DNA of 55,450 nt from a virus, in IMG/VR virus record IMGVR_UViG_3300017762_000006, positions 1-55,450 of that record; one strand, given 5' to 3'. Below the pieces are notes generated by a model, which was given only the letters and a program-made list of their open reading frames with translations, was not told the DNA's origin and ran no database searches. Below, one piece after another: positions 47,289-55,450 of the stretch. Numbering within the stretch: position 1 is the first letter of the stretch; each line of letters begins with the position of its first letter. Made by a program: the position numbers and the translations under genes.

Positions 47289-49039
47289 TGGCTTTACAAG
47301 AATCTGGACCTATCTCTCTTAATAACATACATCAAGAAGCAGCAGGATTTACTGGTGCGGTAGCGGTTGGAATATTCTCTGCTAGCGGCTCTTATAACTT
47401 AAGAACTAATAATGATTGGACGTCCATTAAAGTCTTTGCTATTGGAGGTGGCGGTAGTGGTGGGGCAGCTAGTACAGATGCCGGTAGAGAAAAGGTTGCT
47501 ACAGGAGGCGGTGCTGGAGGTACTGCAGTAAGAACTTATTATAGATCTTCTGGTATATCAAGTTTTTCTGCTACTATTGGTTCTGGAGGTGCTAGTGTAT
47601 CTGCCGCCGGTGGTGGAGGTAGAAGATCAGGCCGGTCTGGTGGTACTACAACTTTTGATCCTAATGTTGGAACAACTATTAGCGCATCTGGAGGAGAGCG
47701 TGGTTATGGATCTGCTACAGATCCAGCTAACGGTGACAACAGCGATGTTTATGTAAATGGTTGGGGTTATGCTCATGAGAGTAACGGAGGAGTTGGATCA
47801 GGCGGTATGGATAATTATACTGGTGGAGGATCCACTCTTTTAACTAGAGGTGGTGATGGATCAGGCGCAAAAGGTGGAGGTTCTGCAAACTTAGTTGGTC
47901 AATCTGTGTCTGGATTAAATGGTATAGAGATCGGAGGGGCTGGAGGTCCGCACTTTGGTCAATACTCATCTGCACCAGCTTTTCCTAATGAATTTACTTT
48001 AAAAAATGGCCAAGTAGCAGTATCTAATACTTTCCAAGGAGGTCGCGGCGTTCAACACAGTAGCGGACAGGCCGGGTCAGCTTCGCCTGGGCTAGCTTAT
48101 GGTGCCGGTGGAGGGGGAGTTGCCGCTGAAGGTGGTACAAACTATAGCGGTTCGGGGCACTCAGGAGCAGTCATAATAGCGTATTTAGATGAAGGTGTCG
48201 GCGAAACTACAGTAACTATAAATGATGAAGATGTAAGAGCATTAATAAATAAAGCCTCTGAAGCGCAATCTAGTTTTTCTGAGTTTTATGGAGCAGCTTC
48301 TGGAGGCATTCCAGTAGGTAATTACCCGTATACATTCTATCCAGCTGATAATCCTGATCCTTGGGGATGGTTAGGACAAACTCCTATGAAAATTACTAAT
48401 ACAACATCATCAGACATATATTTCATGAAATATAATGGATCTCGCACTATTAGATTTGATACCTCTACAACTGATTTACTTGCAGTTAAAACTATTATAC
48501 CGTATAGAGAAAACTATCAATCTAAGTTGCCTAGATTAGGATCAGGAGCAGGAATATATGAGGGGTGGAGACCAGAAATAAACGTATCTGCAATTACTAA
48601 TAGAGTAAATTTATCTCAAAGTACCAGCGTACCTTCCGGAACAGACCCTACCACCTGGGTCACCGGCGCGAGTTTTTATTTTTTTATAAACCTTTACAAT
48701 GAAAATTCTAATGGAGGGTACACATCTTCTGGAGAAATGATTGGAGGCCGGCAATCACAACCGACACTTAAACCCAACGCTTTAGGTAACATTGTTTTTA
48801 AACTTAAGTGGTCTAATAAAGAAGGGATTTTTACTTTTCCTTTAAGCTCTCATACTAGTGATTCTTATACACTACAAAGTTACGTATGGTCTCCGGAAGT
48901 TCATACGTATATCTTTAGAGATGCTGCAACATCCTCTTCCTCAAGTGTATCAGGTCCAGTTACTTATACTGGGGATAGATTTGCTAGTGGAGACACAGGA
49001 CAAGATGTTACAGTAGAGTTTTCTTTTAACCAAGCATAG
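47288..49039 (+). CDS. Glycine-rich adhesin / tail-fibre tip protein
   Basis: The 583-residue protein begins ALQESGPISLNNIHQEAAGFTG, then NWTSIKVFAIGGGGSGGA (here NDWTSIKVFAIG), and its residues 55-290 are dominated by glycine. There are at least eight Gly-rich runs (TGGGAGGTAV, SAAGGGGRR, YGAGGGGVAAEGG) separated by polar loops. Such arrays form polyglycine-II helix sandwiches in T4-like gp38 adhesins, where loops contact the receptor. The C-terminal half is beta-rich and not recognised. It is likely a receptor-binding protein. Confidence 0.75.
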   Translation: MALQESGPISLNNIHQEAAGFTGAVAVGIFSASGSYNLRTNNDWTSIKVFAIGGGGSGGAASTDAGREKVATGGGAGGTAVRTYYRSSGISSFSATIGSGGASVSAAGGGGRRSGRSGGTTTFDPNVGTTISASGGERGYGSATDPANGDNSDVYVNGWGYAHESNGGVGSGGMDNYTGGGSTLLTRGGDGSGAKGGGSANLVGQSVSGLNGIEIGGAGGPHFGQYSSAPAFPNEFTLKNGQVAVSNTFQGGRGVQHSSGQAGSASPGLAYGAGGGGVAAEGGTNYSGSGHSGAVIIAYLDEGVGETTVTINDEDVRALINKASEAQSSFSEFYGAASGGIPVGNYPYTFYPADNPDPWGWLGQTPMKITNTTSSDIYFMKYNGSRTIRFDTSTTDLLAVKTIIPYRENYQSKLPRLGSGAGIYEGWRPEINVSAITNRVNLSQSTSVPSGTDPTTWVTGASFYFFINLYNENSNGGYTSSGEMIGGRQSQPTLKPNALGNIVFKLKWSNKEGIFTFPLSSHTSDSYTLQSYVWSPEVHTYIFRDAATSSSSSVSGPVTYTGDRFASGDTGQDVTVEFSFNQA

Positions 49040-49049
49040 TAGGTAGATA

Positions 49050-49514
49050 ATGTCTTTAGAGAATGACGTTAATAATTTTTTAAATATCCCAAGTACAAAT
49101 TTTGATCATACTATGATTGATTTTTTTATAAGGCTTGAGGAGAGGTTTAATAATACACAAAATATGAAAAAGGAATTTGAAAGATCGGGTGCTACCACAG
49201 TCGATGGATTTAGAGATGTCATGCAATCTTTTATCAGAGGCGCTACTGTAGAAGAGCAGTATGGATATACTAGTATTGAATATTCGATAAATGCAGCTCA
49301 AAATTACGATGTTTTGTTTACTAAAAAAGATGACATAATGGTTTCTATTTTTGTAAATAATGTTTGGCAGACTAAATGCTCTAATATAGAAGCAGCTGTA
49401 CCTTTTTTCGATAACAGAACATTTTTAGCATATTGGTTAAGATATTGTGGCACTGAGTTAACCCTAGAAACGTTAGGTACTCATTTTAAAATAGTTAGAC
49501 CCTTCAACATTTAA
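49050..49514 (+). CDS. Unknown protein in the fibre region
   Basis: The 154-residue protein has TMIDFFIRLEERFNNTQNMKKEF and a C-terminal beta region ending LETLGTHFKIVRPFNI. It looks globular with no repeats and no recognised family. It follows the adhesin by 10 bases, behind AGGTAGATA, and precedes a late promoter. A chaperone role for the adhesin is possible but unsupported. Confidence 0.55.
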   Translation: MSLENDVNNFLNIPSTNFDHTMIDFFIRLEERFNNTQNMKKEFERSGATTVDGFRDVMQSFIRGATVEEQYGYTSIEYSINAAQNYDVLFTKKDDIMVSIFVNNVWQTKCSNIEAAVPFFDNRTFLAYWLRYCGTELTLETLGTHFKIVRPFNI

Positions 49515-49518
49515 AAAG

Positions 49519-49526
49519 TATAAATA
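49519..49526 (+). promoter_or_regulatory. T4-type late promoter
   Basis: Exact TATAAATA five bases after the stop at 49514 and 58 bases before the next ATG, leaving an unusually long leader (about 51-53 nt) compared with the other late boxes. The leader contains CAGCGAGGAATTCT as ribosome site. Confidence 0.78.
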
Positions 49527-49584
49527 ACATCAAATAGCGGCAGGGTGCGATAGTGTACCGACAAATGAATCAGCGAGGAATTCT

Positions 49585-49938
49585 ATGGCCCAGTATGAAG
49601 AATTTACCATCGACCAAGGGGCCGATGTAGCAATAGAAGTACATCTAGTTGCATTAGATGGTTCGACAAAGGACCTGACTAATCATACAGTATCCGCTAA
49701 ACTCAAAAAATCCTATAATAGTGATAGTGCAGACACGGTAGACTTTACAGGTATTGTAGCTACCCCTGCTACTGATGGCAAAATTACTTTAAGTCTTTCA
49801 AACACTCAAACAGATGCATTGAAAGCCGGTCGCTATGTTTATGATGTGGAGCTACAATATCAGGATTCAGACAATAATACAATTATCGAGCGGATATTAG
49901 AAGGAAGAGCCCAAGTGACTCCTTCTGTAACTAGGTGA
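49585..49938 (+). CDS. Small beta-sandwich structural protein (BppU-like)
   Basis: The 117-residue protein has FTIDQGADVAIEVHLVALDGSTKDLTNHTVSAKLKKSY and LSLSNTQTDALKAGRYVYDVELQ. This is the pattern of Ig-like N-terminal domains of baseplate upper proteins and related virion proteins (DqGsdf...l.l.d..g.p.dltg.t...klrk, then l....t..l..g.Y.ydi). The end ERILEGRAQVTPSVTR is typical. It probably docks fibres onto the virion. It opens a late sub-operon. Confidence 0.7.
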   Translation: MAQYEEFTIDQGADVAIEVHLVALDGSTKDLTNHTVSAKLKKSYNSDSADTVDFTGIVATPATDGKITLSLSNTQTDALKAGRYVYDVELQYQDSDNNTIIERILEGRAQVTPSVTR

Positions 49939-49942
49939 GTGA

Positions 49943-50860
49943 ATGTCTGACAAATATGTAGTAAAGGTAAATCAAAACCCCGAGATAAGAGTATCTGAAA
50001 GCACTACCATTGTAAAAAAGGTGATGGTTGGTACTCCTATAAAATCTGTTGATCAGGTTTTTTATGACGCGGCTACCTTAGGTGGAGATTCTCCGGGGTT
50101 TTATCGAAACTATGAAAACCTCACTAATAAGCCTACAAATATTGTTTTGTCAGGAATCACTGATAATGTAGATTCTGGTGGTACTATTGTTACCGGTAAT
50201 ATGGTACCTGATACTGACATTGCTTACAATTTAGGTTCTCCTACAAAAAGATTTAAAGAATTATTTCTAGCTGGTGAGACAATCTTCTTAGGAGGAACCG
50301 TCCTAGCAGATGGAGGCGGTGGAACACTTTCCGTAGGGCCCGCACCTGTTCCTGGCCAGCCAGTGGATTCAAGCCAATTAGTTCCTTTATCTAAATTTGA
50401 TTCAGCCAGAACTATTGACACAATTAATGACTGGATTCGAGGTGATAATTATATTTATGATTCTACTCAGACGGCGCCAGGATTAGAAAACTTTTTTGAT
50501 TCGGCATATGTTTTGGAGAGGGCTAAAGGAGCGTCTTTATTTGAATTAGATGCAGATATGCCAGAACCAGGATTAACTACTGCTGACTATGTAGTTGATA
50601 CTTTTTCTGCAGACCAATATAGGTCACTTAAATATTTAATATCGCTTCATGAAACTGATAACAATAAGTATTATTCTTCTGAAGTTTTATTTACACATGA
50701 TAATACTAATGTTTATATGACTGAATATGGCGTGCTGCAAACTGACTCTGATTTAGGAATAATTGATGCGCGGATACAAGATGAGCAATTTGAGTTAATT
50801 GTTACACCGTATTACGTTAATACAATAGTCAAGGCAAAAAGAATAAACATTGAAGCATAA
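49943..50860 (+). CDS. Fibre-associated structural protein
   Basis: The 305-residue protein begins with KYVVKVNQNPEIRVSEST and QVFYDAATLGGDSPGFYRNYENLTNKPTNI, then has DIAYNLGSPTKRFKELFLAG, the NLGS..kRf..lfl block that also appears in the large S74 fibre (DLGSSTQQWRHGYF). The C-terminus is globular and acidic (QYRSLKYLISLHETDNNKYYSSEVLFTHD). It likely ties a fibre to the virion; exact role unknown. Confidence 0.62.
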   Translation: MSDKYVVKVNQNPEIRVSESTTIVKKVMVGTPIKSVDQVFYDAATLGGDSPGFYRNYENLTNKPTNIVLSGITDNVDSGGTIVTGNMVPDTDIAYNLGSPTKRFKELFLAGETIFLGGTVLADGGGGTLSVGPAPVPGQPVDSSQLVPLSKFDSARTIDTINDWIRGDNYIYDSTQTAPGLENFFDSAYVLERAKGASLFELDADMPEPGLTTADYVVDTFSADQYRSLKYLISLHETDNNKYYSSEVLFTHDNTNVYMTEYGVLQTDSDLGIIDARIQDEQFELIVTPYYVNTIVKAKRINIEA

Positions 50861-50871
50861 AAGAAAAAACA

Positions 50872-50879
50872 TATAAATA
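50872..50879 (+). promoter_or_regulatory. T4-type late promoter
   Basis: Exact TATAAATA, 37 bases before the ATG at 50917. The leader contains a five-codon reading frame (ATG at 50895, ending CTCTAA) across the probable ribosome site. Confidence 0.78.
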
Positions 50880-50916
50880 AAGGTAATATTTGTCATGAAT
50901 AGGAGTCTCTAAGCAT

Positions 50917-51225
50917 ATGGCGATTAAACAAAAGTTTGTCATAAAAACCGGTTTAGATGTCACGGACTCTGCAGTATTTCGCGGTTCGCTGCAAGTTGGA
51001 GAGTTAAGTTATCCGACTGTAGACGCAGACTCAGCGGGATCTGTAATGATAACAGATGGCGCAGGGAACCTATCCTTTGGTAAGGTTAGGTTTGAAAATT
51101 TAAATGTAGACTTTACAAGTTTAGCAGATGGTTCATTAATTATCTATGATTCGGCGAGTGACAAATGGGCAGCAGGAAATGAACTGGGTAATGTAGAAAT
51201 AAGTCAAGACGGGGGCTTTTATTAA
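50917..51225 (+). CDS. Small fibre-region protein
   Basis: The 102-residue product begins AIKQKFVIKTGLDVTDSAVFRGSL, then GELSYPTVDADSAGSVMITDGAGNLSFG. This resembles the head of several marine phage fibre proteins (kf.iktGL.v..sa...g....g..l.yPt.Dg..Gqvl.TdG.GnL.f). It is short enough to be a separated attachment domain for the large fibre encoded immediately downstream with a one-base overlap. Confidence 0.65.
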   Translation: MAIKQKFVIKTGLDVTDSAVFRGSLQVGELSYPTVDADSAGSVMITDGAGNLSFGKVRFENLNVDFTSLADGSLIIYDSASDKWAAGNELGNVEISQDGGFY

Positions 51226-54200
51226 TGGCATCTATAATTAAGATAAAAAGATCGGGTACTAGTGGCGCCCCATCGGCTTTACGAAACGGAGAAATGGCAT
51301 ACAGCTATGCTGACCATTCAGTCGTATCCGGTGGTGATAGACTATATATCGGCACAGGAACTGAAACGGCAGGTGTAGCAGCCAATATTGAAGTTATTGG
51401 CGGTTCATATTTTACTGATAAACTAGATCATGCTTTAGGTGTACTTACAGCCTCGAGTGCACTTTTAGTTGACGCTAACAGTAAAATAGATAACTTAAAA
51501 GTTGATAATATTGACATTGACGGATCAACTATCTCCATTACAGCTGCTGACACTGCTCTTACCCTAACCCCCAACGGTACAGGCGCAGTTAACGTTCCAG
51601 CTGGATATAAAGATAGATCAGGCTTTGGCACAAACTCTCTTACCACAAAAGAATATGTTGACTTTATTGCTGGTGCCAAGACTATTGACATTGCGGGTGA
51701 TACTGGTACTGATGTAGTTAATATCGCTGATTCTGATCTTAGCTTCTTGGGTACAAGCGGTATTTCAACTACTGTTACTAACAATACAGTAACTATTAGC
51801 GGTGACTTAGCTACAACTTCAGCGGTTGGTGTTGCATCGTTTGCATCAGCTGACTTTGACGTATCAGGTACTGGTGAAGTTACTATTAACTCAATTGGCA
51901 ACAGTCAACTTGATAATAGTACTATTGGTATTGCTTCTGATGCAGGTACTGGTACGGCAGTTGACTTAGGAGACACTCTTACCTTATCTGGTGGCACAGG
52001 TATCGAAACCTCTCATGCTGCTGATGAATTAATTGTAACTCTATCTAACACAGCAGTAACTCCAGGTTCTTATGGCTCTGCTTCTGCTATTCCAACGTTT
52101 ACCGTAGATCAACAAGGTCGCTTAACTGCTGCTGGTACACTTAATATTTCAACTGATCTCACTATTCGTGGCGATACTGCTGACAGTGATACAGTAAATC
52201 TTCTTGACTCTGCTCTAAACTTTACAGGCGCTGCAGGTCATGTAACAGCTACTATTAGTAATAATACAGTATCTTATGCCTTAGATGCAACTGCGGTATC
52301 AGCTGGATCATATGGTTCAACTACGGCAATTCCTACATTCACAGTAGATACTTTCGGCCGCTTAACAGCAGCAAGTACAGTTAATATTGCTACTACGTTA
52401 GATATCACTGATGGTACTAACAACAATGCCGTGGACTTGTTATCAGACACATTAACATTTACAGGCGGAACTGGGCTAACCTCTACAGTAGGCACTGACG
52501 AGGTAACATTTGACCTAGACAATACCGCTGTGACAGCTGGTACATATGGTACTGCAGCGTTAATTCCCGTACTTACTATTGATGCTCAAGGTAGAGTTAC
52601 TAATGCTACAACAGCTTCTATTTCTACTGATCTTACAATTAAAGCTGATACTGGTACCGATGATAATGTTAACCTACTAGATTCTGAACTCACTTTTACT
52701 GGTGGTACAGGTATTGCTACAGCAGTTTCAAATAATACTATTACAATATCTGGAACAGATGCTAGCACCAGTGCAAAAGGTATTGCTAGTTTTGCTGCAG
52801 CTGATTTTGCGGTATCTTCAGGCGCAGTTACTATTGCCGCCGGCGGTGTTTCAAATACTCAGTTAGCAGGGGCAATTGTAAACAGCAAGCTTGTAAATTC
52901 AACTACAACATTTACTGGTGATGATGCTAATACAACGCCTATATCGCTTGGTGGAACAATTGACATTGCCGGTGGAGAAGGTATTACAACTTCTGTAACT
53001 TCTGGTACTGTTACAATTGCTACTGAAGAGGCAACAAGTTCTAATCTTGGTACGGCATCATTTAGTACTGATAACTTTGAAGTCGCATCTGGTCATGTCG
53101 CAGTTAAGACTGGTGGTATTTCCGATAGTGAACTTGCTACTACATTAGATCTTACTGGCCATTCTGTTACATTTGCTAATAACGAAATTAGTAATGCTGA
53201 ATTAGCTAACTCAACTATTGAGATTTTAGGCAATACAATATCACTAGGCGGAAGTATTGATTTCGATACCGACAGCGTAGCTGAAGGCTCGACTAATCTT
53301 TACTTTACAAATGCAAGAGTTACATCTCCGGCCAGACAAGCTATTTCTGTTACTGATGCAGGTGGTGATGGATCTTTAGCTTATAACAACTCAACTGGCG
53401 CTATTACCTACACAGGACCTAGCCCGGCTGAAGTAAGAGCTCATTTTGCCGCTGGAACTGGTGTAACATATACATCAGGTACTGGTACCTTTGCAATTGG
53501 ACAAGCAGTAGGTACTACTGACTCTGTAACATTCTCAGGTGCTAACTTTACCAGTAATGTTATTATTGATGGTGACTTAACAGTACATGGTACTAACACG
53601 GTAATCAATACAACTACATTAGCTGTTAGCGATGCTATGATCCAACTTGCTAATGGCAACGAGACATCAGACACAATTGATATTGGTTTCTTAGGTCATT
53701 ATTCAGATGATGGCGGTAGCACAAAAAGACACACTGGTCTTGTAAGAGACGCCACTAGCGGAACTTATCAGCTCTTTGATAATTTAGATCAACCAGGCTT
53801 AGATTCTACAGACCCTGATACAGAAATTAACGTATCAGCTGCTTCATATCAATTTGCAGATCTTAGAGTAGGCACTATCACAGCTGATACCATTGTTGGT
53901 CCGAGTGATAACTTTAATACTCAGTTTGCTCAAAGAACTACTGATAGCTTAAGCGAAGGTCTCTCTAACCTTTATTATACAACTGCTCGTGTCGATTCAG
54001 ACATGGAAGATATCTTAACAGCTGGTACTGGTATTAGTATCACTCCAGGCAGTGGTATTATTACAGTTGCCGGCACGGACGCTGCTGCTGATGGTTCTAC
54101 AAAAGGTATTGCAACCTTTAATGCCACACATTTTAGTTCTTCTTCTGGTATTATTAGTGCAGATGATATTACGCTTTCCGGGCAAACCGGTACAGCGGCT

Positions 54201-54665
54201 GCAACTCTTGGCGAAACGTTTACTATCCAAGGGGAAACCACTCATAACACTATTACTACTGCGGCGACCGGTACTGCATTAACTATTAGCGCTGCTATAG
54301 CATCTGCCAGCCAAAAGGGTGCAGCTAGCTTTAATTCTACTAACTTTACAGTTAATACTGGTGTAGTAACTTCAAATGATATTACTTTCGGAACTGGTAG
54401 CACGGGTACAGGAGCTCCTGGTGCAGGTACCAGTTTACAACAAACACTAGGTGAAACACTTAATATTGTAGGTGACTGGCCTCAAGGTATTAGTACCTCG
54501 GGTTCGGGTTCTACTATTACTGTTACTGGTAGAAATGCTACAAGAACATCTAAAGGTGTAGCAAGCTTTGGCGCATACGCTGATAGTGCAGGTGAAGGTA
54601 CAAGACAGTTTACACTTACTAATGGTGACGTAGCACTTTCTACAATTGATGGTGGTACTTACTAG
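51225..54665 (+). CDS. Large repetitive tail fibre
   Basis: The 1146-residue protein has an N-terminal attachment module, IIKIKRSGTSGAPSALRNGEMAYSYADHS, followed by RLYIGTGTE, the L..GE.ayny.D..LyiGtg pattern of phage tropism-type proteins. It then has about a thousand residues of beta repeats. The recurring unit runs roughly V-T-A-G-S-Y-G-S-x-x-x-I-P-x-x-T-V-D, then GRLTAA and T-L/T-F-T-G-G-x-G-I. It lacks an S74 domain. It is probably a long trimeric shaft whose tip may be another protein. Confidence 0.8.
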   Translation: MASIIKIKRSGTSGAPSALRNGEMAYSYADHSVVSGGDRLYIGTGTETAGVAANIEVIGGSYFTDKLDHALGVLTASSALLVDANSKIDNLKVDNIDIDGSTISITAADTALTLTPNGTGAVNVPAGYKDRSGFGTNSLTTKEYVDFIAGAKTIDIAGDTGTDVVNIADSDLSFLGTSGISTTVTNNTVTISGDLATTSAVGVASFASADFDVSGTGEVTINSIGNSQLDNSTIGIASDAGTGTAVDLGDTLTLSGGTGIETSHAADELIVTLSNTAVTPGSYGSASAIPTFTVDQQGRLTAAGTLNISTDLTIRGDTADSDTVNLLDSALNFTGAAGHVTATISNNTVSYALDATAVSAGSYGSTTAIPTFTVDTFGRLTAASTVNIATTLDITDGTNNNAVDLLSDTLTFTGGTGLTSTVGTDEVTFDLDNTAVTAGTYGTAALIPVLTIDAQGRVTNATTASISTDLTIKADTGTDDNVNLLDSELTFTGGTGIATAVSNNTITISGTDASTSAKGIASFAAADFAVSSGAVTIAAGGVSNTQLAGAIVNSKLVNSTTTFTGDDANTTPISLGGTIDIAGGEGITTSVTSGTVTIATEEATSSNLGTASFSTDNFEVASGHVAVKTGGISDSELATTLDLTGHSVTFANNEISNAELANSTIEILGNTISLGGSIDFDTDSVAEGSTNLYFTNARVTSPARQAISVTDAGGDGSLAYNNSTGAITYTGPSPAEVRAHFAAGTGVTYTSGTGTFAIGQAVGTTDSVTFSGANFTSNVIIDGDLTVHGTNTVINTTTLAVSDAMIQLANGNETSDTIDIGFLGHYSDDGGSTKRHTGLVRDATSGTYQLFDNLDQPGLDSTDPDTEINVSAASYQFADLRVGTITADTIVGPSDNFNTQFAQRTTDSLSEGLSNLYYTTARVDSDMEDILTAGTGISITPGSGIITVAGTDAAADGSTKGIATFNATHFSSSSGIISADDITLSGQTGTAAATLGETFTIQGETTHNTITTAATGTALTISAAIASASQKGAASFNSTNFTVNTGVVTSNDITFGTGSTGTGAPGAGTSLQQTLGETLNIVGDWPQGISTSGSGSTITVTGRNATRTSKGVASFGAYADSAGEGTRQFTLTNGDVALSTIDGGTY

Positions 54666-54682
54666 ATATATAATATTAATAT

Positions 54683-54710
54683 AGTCGGATAGCTTTTTAG
54701 TTGTCCGACT
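54683..54710 (+). terminator. Hairpin between fibre genes
   Basis: AGTCGGA (54683-54689) pairs perfectly with TCCGACT (54704-54710) around a 14-nt loop. It is followed by TTAAATAAAC rather than a clean U-run, so it may be a weak terminator or an mRNA-stabilising stem. Confidence 0.5.
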
Positions 54711-54738
54711 TTAAATAAACTCCTTTTTAGGGATTAAA

Positions 54739-55450
54739 ATGTCGACTAACATTAAACTGAAAAAGTCCAGTGTTGCTGGACGCATACCTCTTAATACGGA
54801 CCTCGAGTACGGCGAAGTAGCTATCAACTATGCTGATGGCCGCTTGTACTATAAGACATCTGGTAATACGGTACAGCATTTTCAGAGTAATGATTCAGCT
54901 CATTTTAATACCCTTACGACAGATAATCTCACTGTCGGCAACTATTCACTTCCCGCTACAGATGGCGCCGCAAACCAGGTTTTAACTACTAATGGTTCTG
55001 GCACCCTTACATTTGTAAATAGGGGCTCGGTGGGATTAGATTCTGCCGCTATTAATAGTATAATTGATAGCCATGTCGATCAATCATTTGTAAATTTATT
55101 AGATGTTAATGCCGGAACATTAGATGGGCAAGATGGTACATATTATCTTAACTATAATAACTTTACTAACGCTCCTATTATTCCTGACTCAGCATTTATT
55201 GGTGGAATTGCTGCTAATACAGTAGGCCCAGTTGATTCAAATGAAGTAGCGGGAATTGTTGATAGCGCCTTTGTACAAAATTTAATTAAAGAAAATTATG
55301 TTGCTACTATTGTTGACTCGGCTTACGTTGCAATTAGATCAGGAGACTTTGTTAATAACTTCGGTACAGTAGCAGTAGTTGGTGACTTATCAGTAGATGC
55401 TACCACAGGTGGTGATACAGTTACATTTGCTGGCGGTACAGGAATTGATA
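54739..55450 (+). CDS. Tail-fibre protein, N-terminal part (runs off the window)
   Basis: The frame starts at ATG 54739 behind TTAGGGATT and is open to the last base, giving at least 237 residues. The N-terminus (NIKLKKSSVAGRIPLNTDLEYGEVAINYADGRLYYK) has the same l.yGE.ain.aDgrLy pattern as the fibre at 51225, so the two share an attachment module. Then come SLPATDGAANQVLTTNGSGTLTF and repeats of DSAFI or DSAYV-type units. It is probably another fibre of the same family. Confidence 0.8.
   Translation, partial: MSTNIKLKKSSVAGRIPLNTDLEYGEVAINYADGRLYYKTSGNTVQHFQSNDSAHFNTLTTDNLTVGNYSLPATDGAANQVLTTNGSGTLTFVNRGSVGLDSAAINSIIDSHVDQSFVNLLDVNAGTLDGQDGTYYLNYNNFTNAPIIPDSAFIGGIAANTVGPVDSNEVAGIVDSAFVQNLIKENYVATIVDSAYVAIRSGDFVNNFGTVAVVGDLSVDATTGGDTVTFAGGTGID

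Noticed and set aside
51428-51901. 157-codon minus-strand frame inside the second large fibre gene
   Set aside because: Same cause as above: an antisense shadow of fibre repeats without start signals.
51700-54600. Regularly repeated short sequences that could suggest a CRISPR-like or tandem-repeat array
   Set aside because: The repeats are degenerate, in frame, and encode the beta-repeat units of a tail fibre; there are no identical repeats with unique spacers.

Overview
The window is a contiguous piece of the genome of a marine-type T4-like myovirus (contractile tail). Evidence is a syntenic set of T4 core genes (gp33, gp32, gp4, gp26, a gp51 remnant, gp54-like, gp48, gp53, gp27-like, gp5-like, gp25, gp6, gp8), at least seven T4-style late promoter boxes (TATAAATA) just upstream of late genes, a phage tRNA-Arg(TCT), and large repetitive tail-fibre genes. 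The gp32 without zinc ligands and the DUF4815 structural protein look like the exo-T4 phages of cyanobacteria and pelagic bacteria. No photosynthesis gene is present and the host cannot be named from the sequence.

Layout. (1) 1-8336: end of a HAD-type phosphatase gene, then a tightly overlapping, co-directional cassette of sugar genes: at least five putative glycosyltransferases, two SAM methyltransferases, a GalE-like epimerase, UDP-galactopyranose mutase (Glf) and an unidentified tenth member. GalE plus Glf is the UDP-Glc to UDP-Gal to UDP-Galf route, so the cassette probably builds a galactofuranose-containing glycan. (2) 8337-17005: a block of very small, mostly unknown genes (24-190 aa), organised in short operons behind six near-identical host-type promoters (TGTACA, exactly 17 bp, TAGAAT-like). 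It also holds a tRNA-Arg, a thermonuclease, an EF-hand membrane protein on the minus strand, and two non-coding stretches with RNA-like folding, the better at 14530-14702. It ends with gp33, the late-transcription coactivator. (3) 17069-17992: gp32 single-stranded DNA-binding protein. (4) 18019-22656 on the minus strand: gp4, a conserved 194-aa protein, gp54-like tube protein, gp26, a gp51-like frame without a start codon, and a probable tape-measure protein. (5) 22697-42921 on the plus strand: tail-tube cap, baseplate hub and wedge. Two active-looking peptidoglycan enzymes (tail lysozyme, M15 peptidase) and one degenerate amidase domain sit in consecutive hub genes. (6) 42914-55450: tail fibres and adhesins (an S74 self-cleaving fibre, a polyglycine-rich adhesin, and several proteins with related N-terminal and repeat modules); the last gene runs off the window.

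How it works together. The six host-type promoters would express the small genes and gp32 early. gp33, with a sigma factor gp55 that is not in this window, would then switch transcription to the TATAAATA promoters, two of which diverge from the 22.66 kb region to drive both structural arms. Late genes mainly use AGA for arginine while the early block prefers CGT, which fits the phage tRNA-Arg(TCT) serving late expression.
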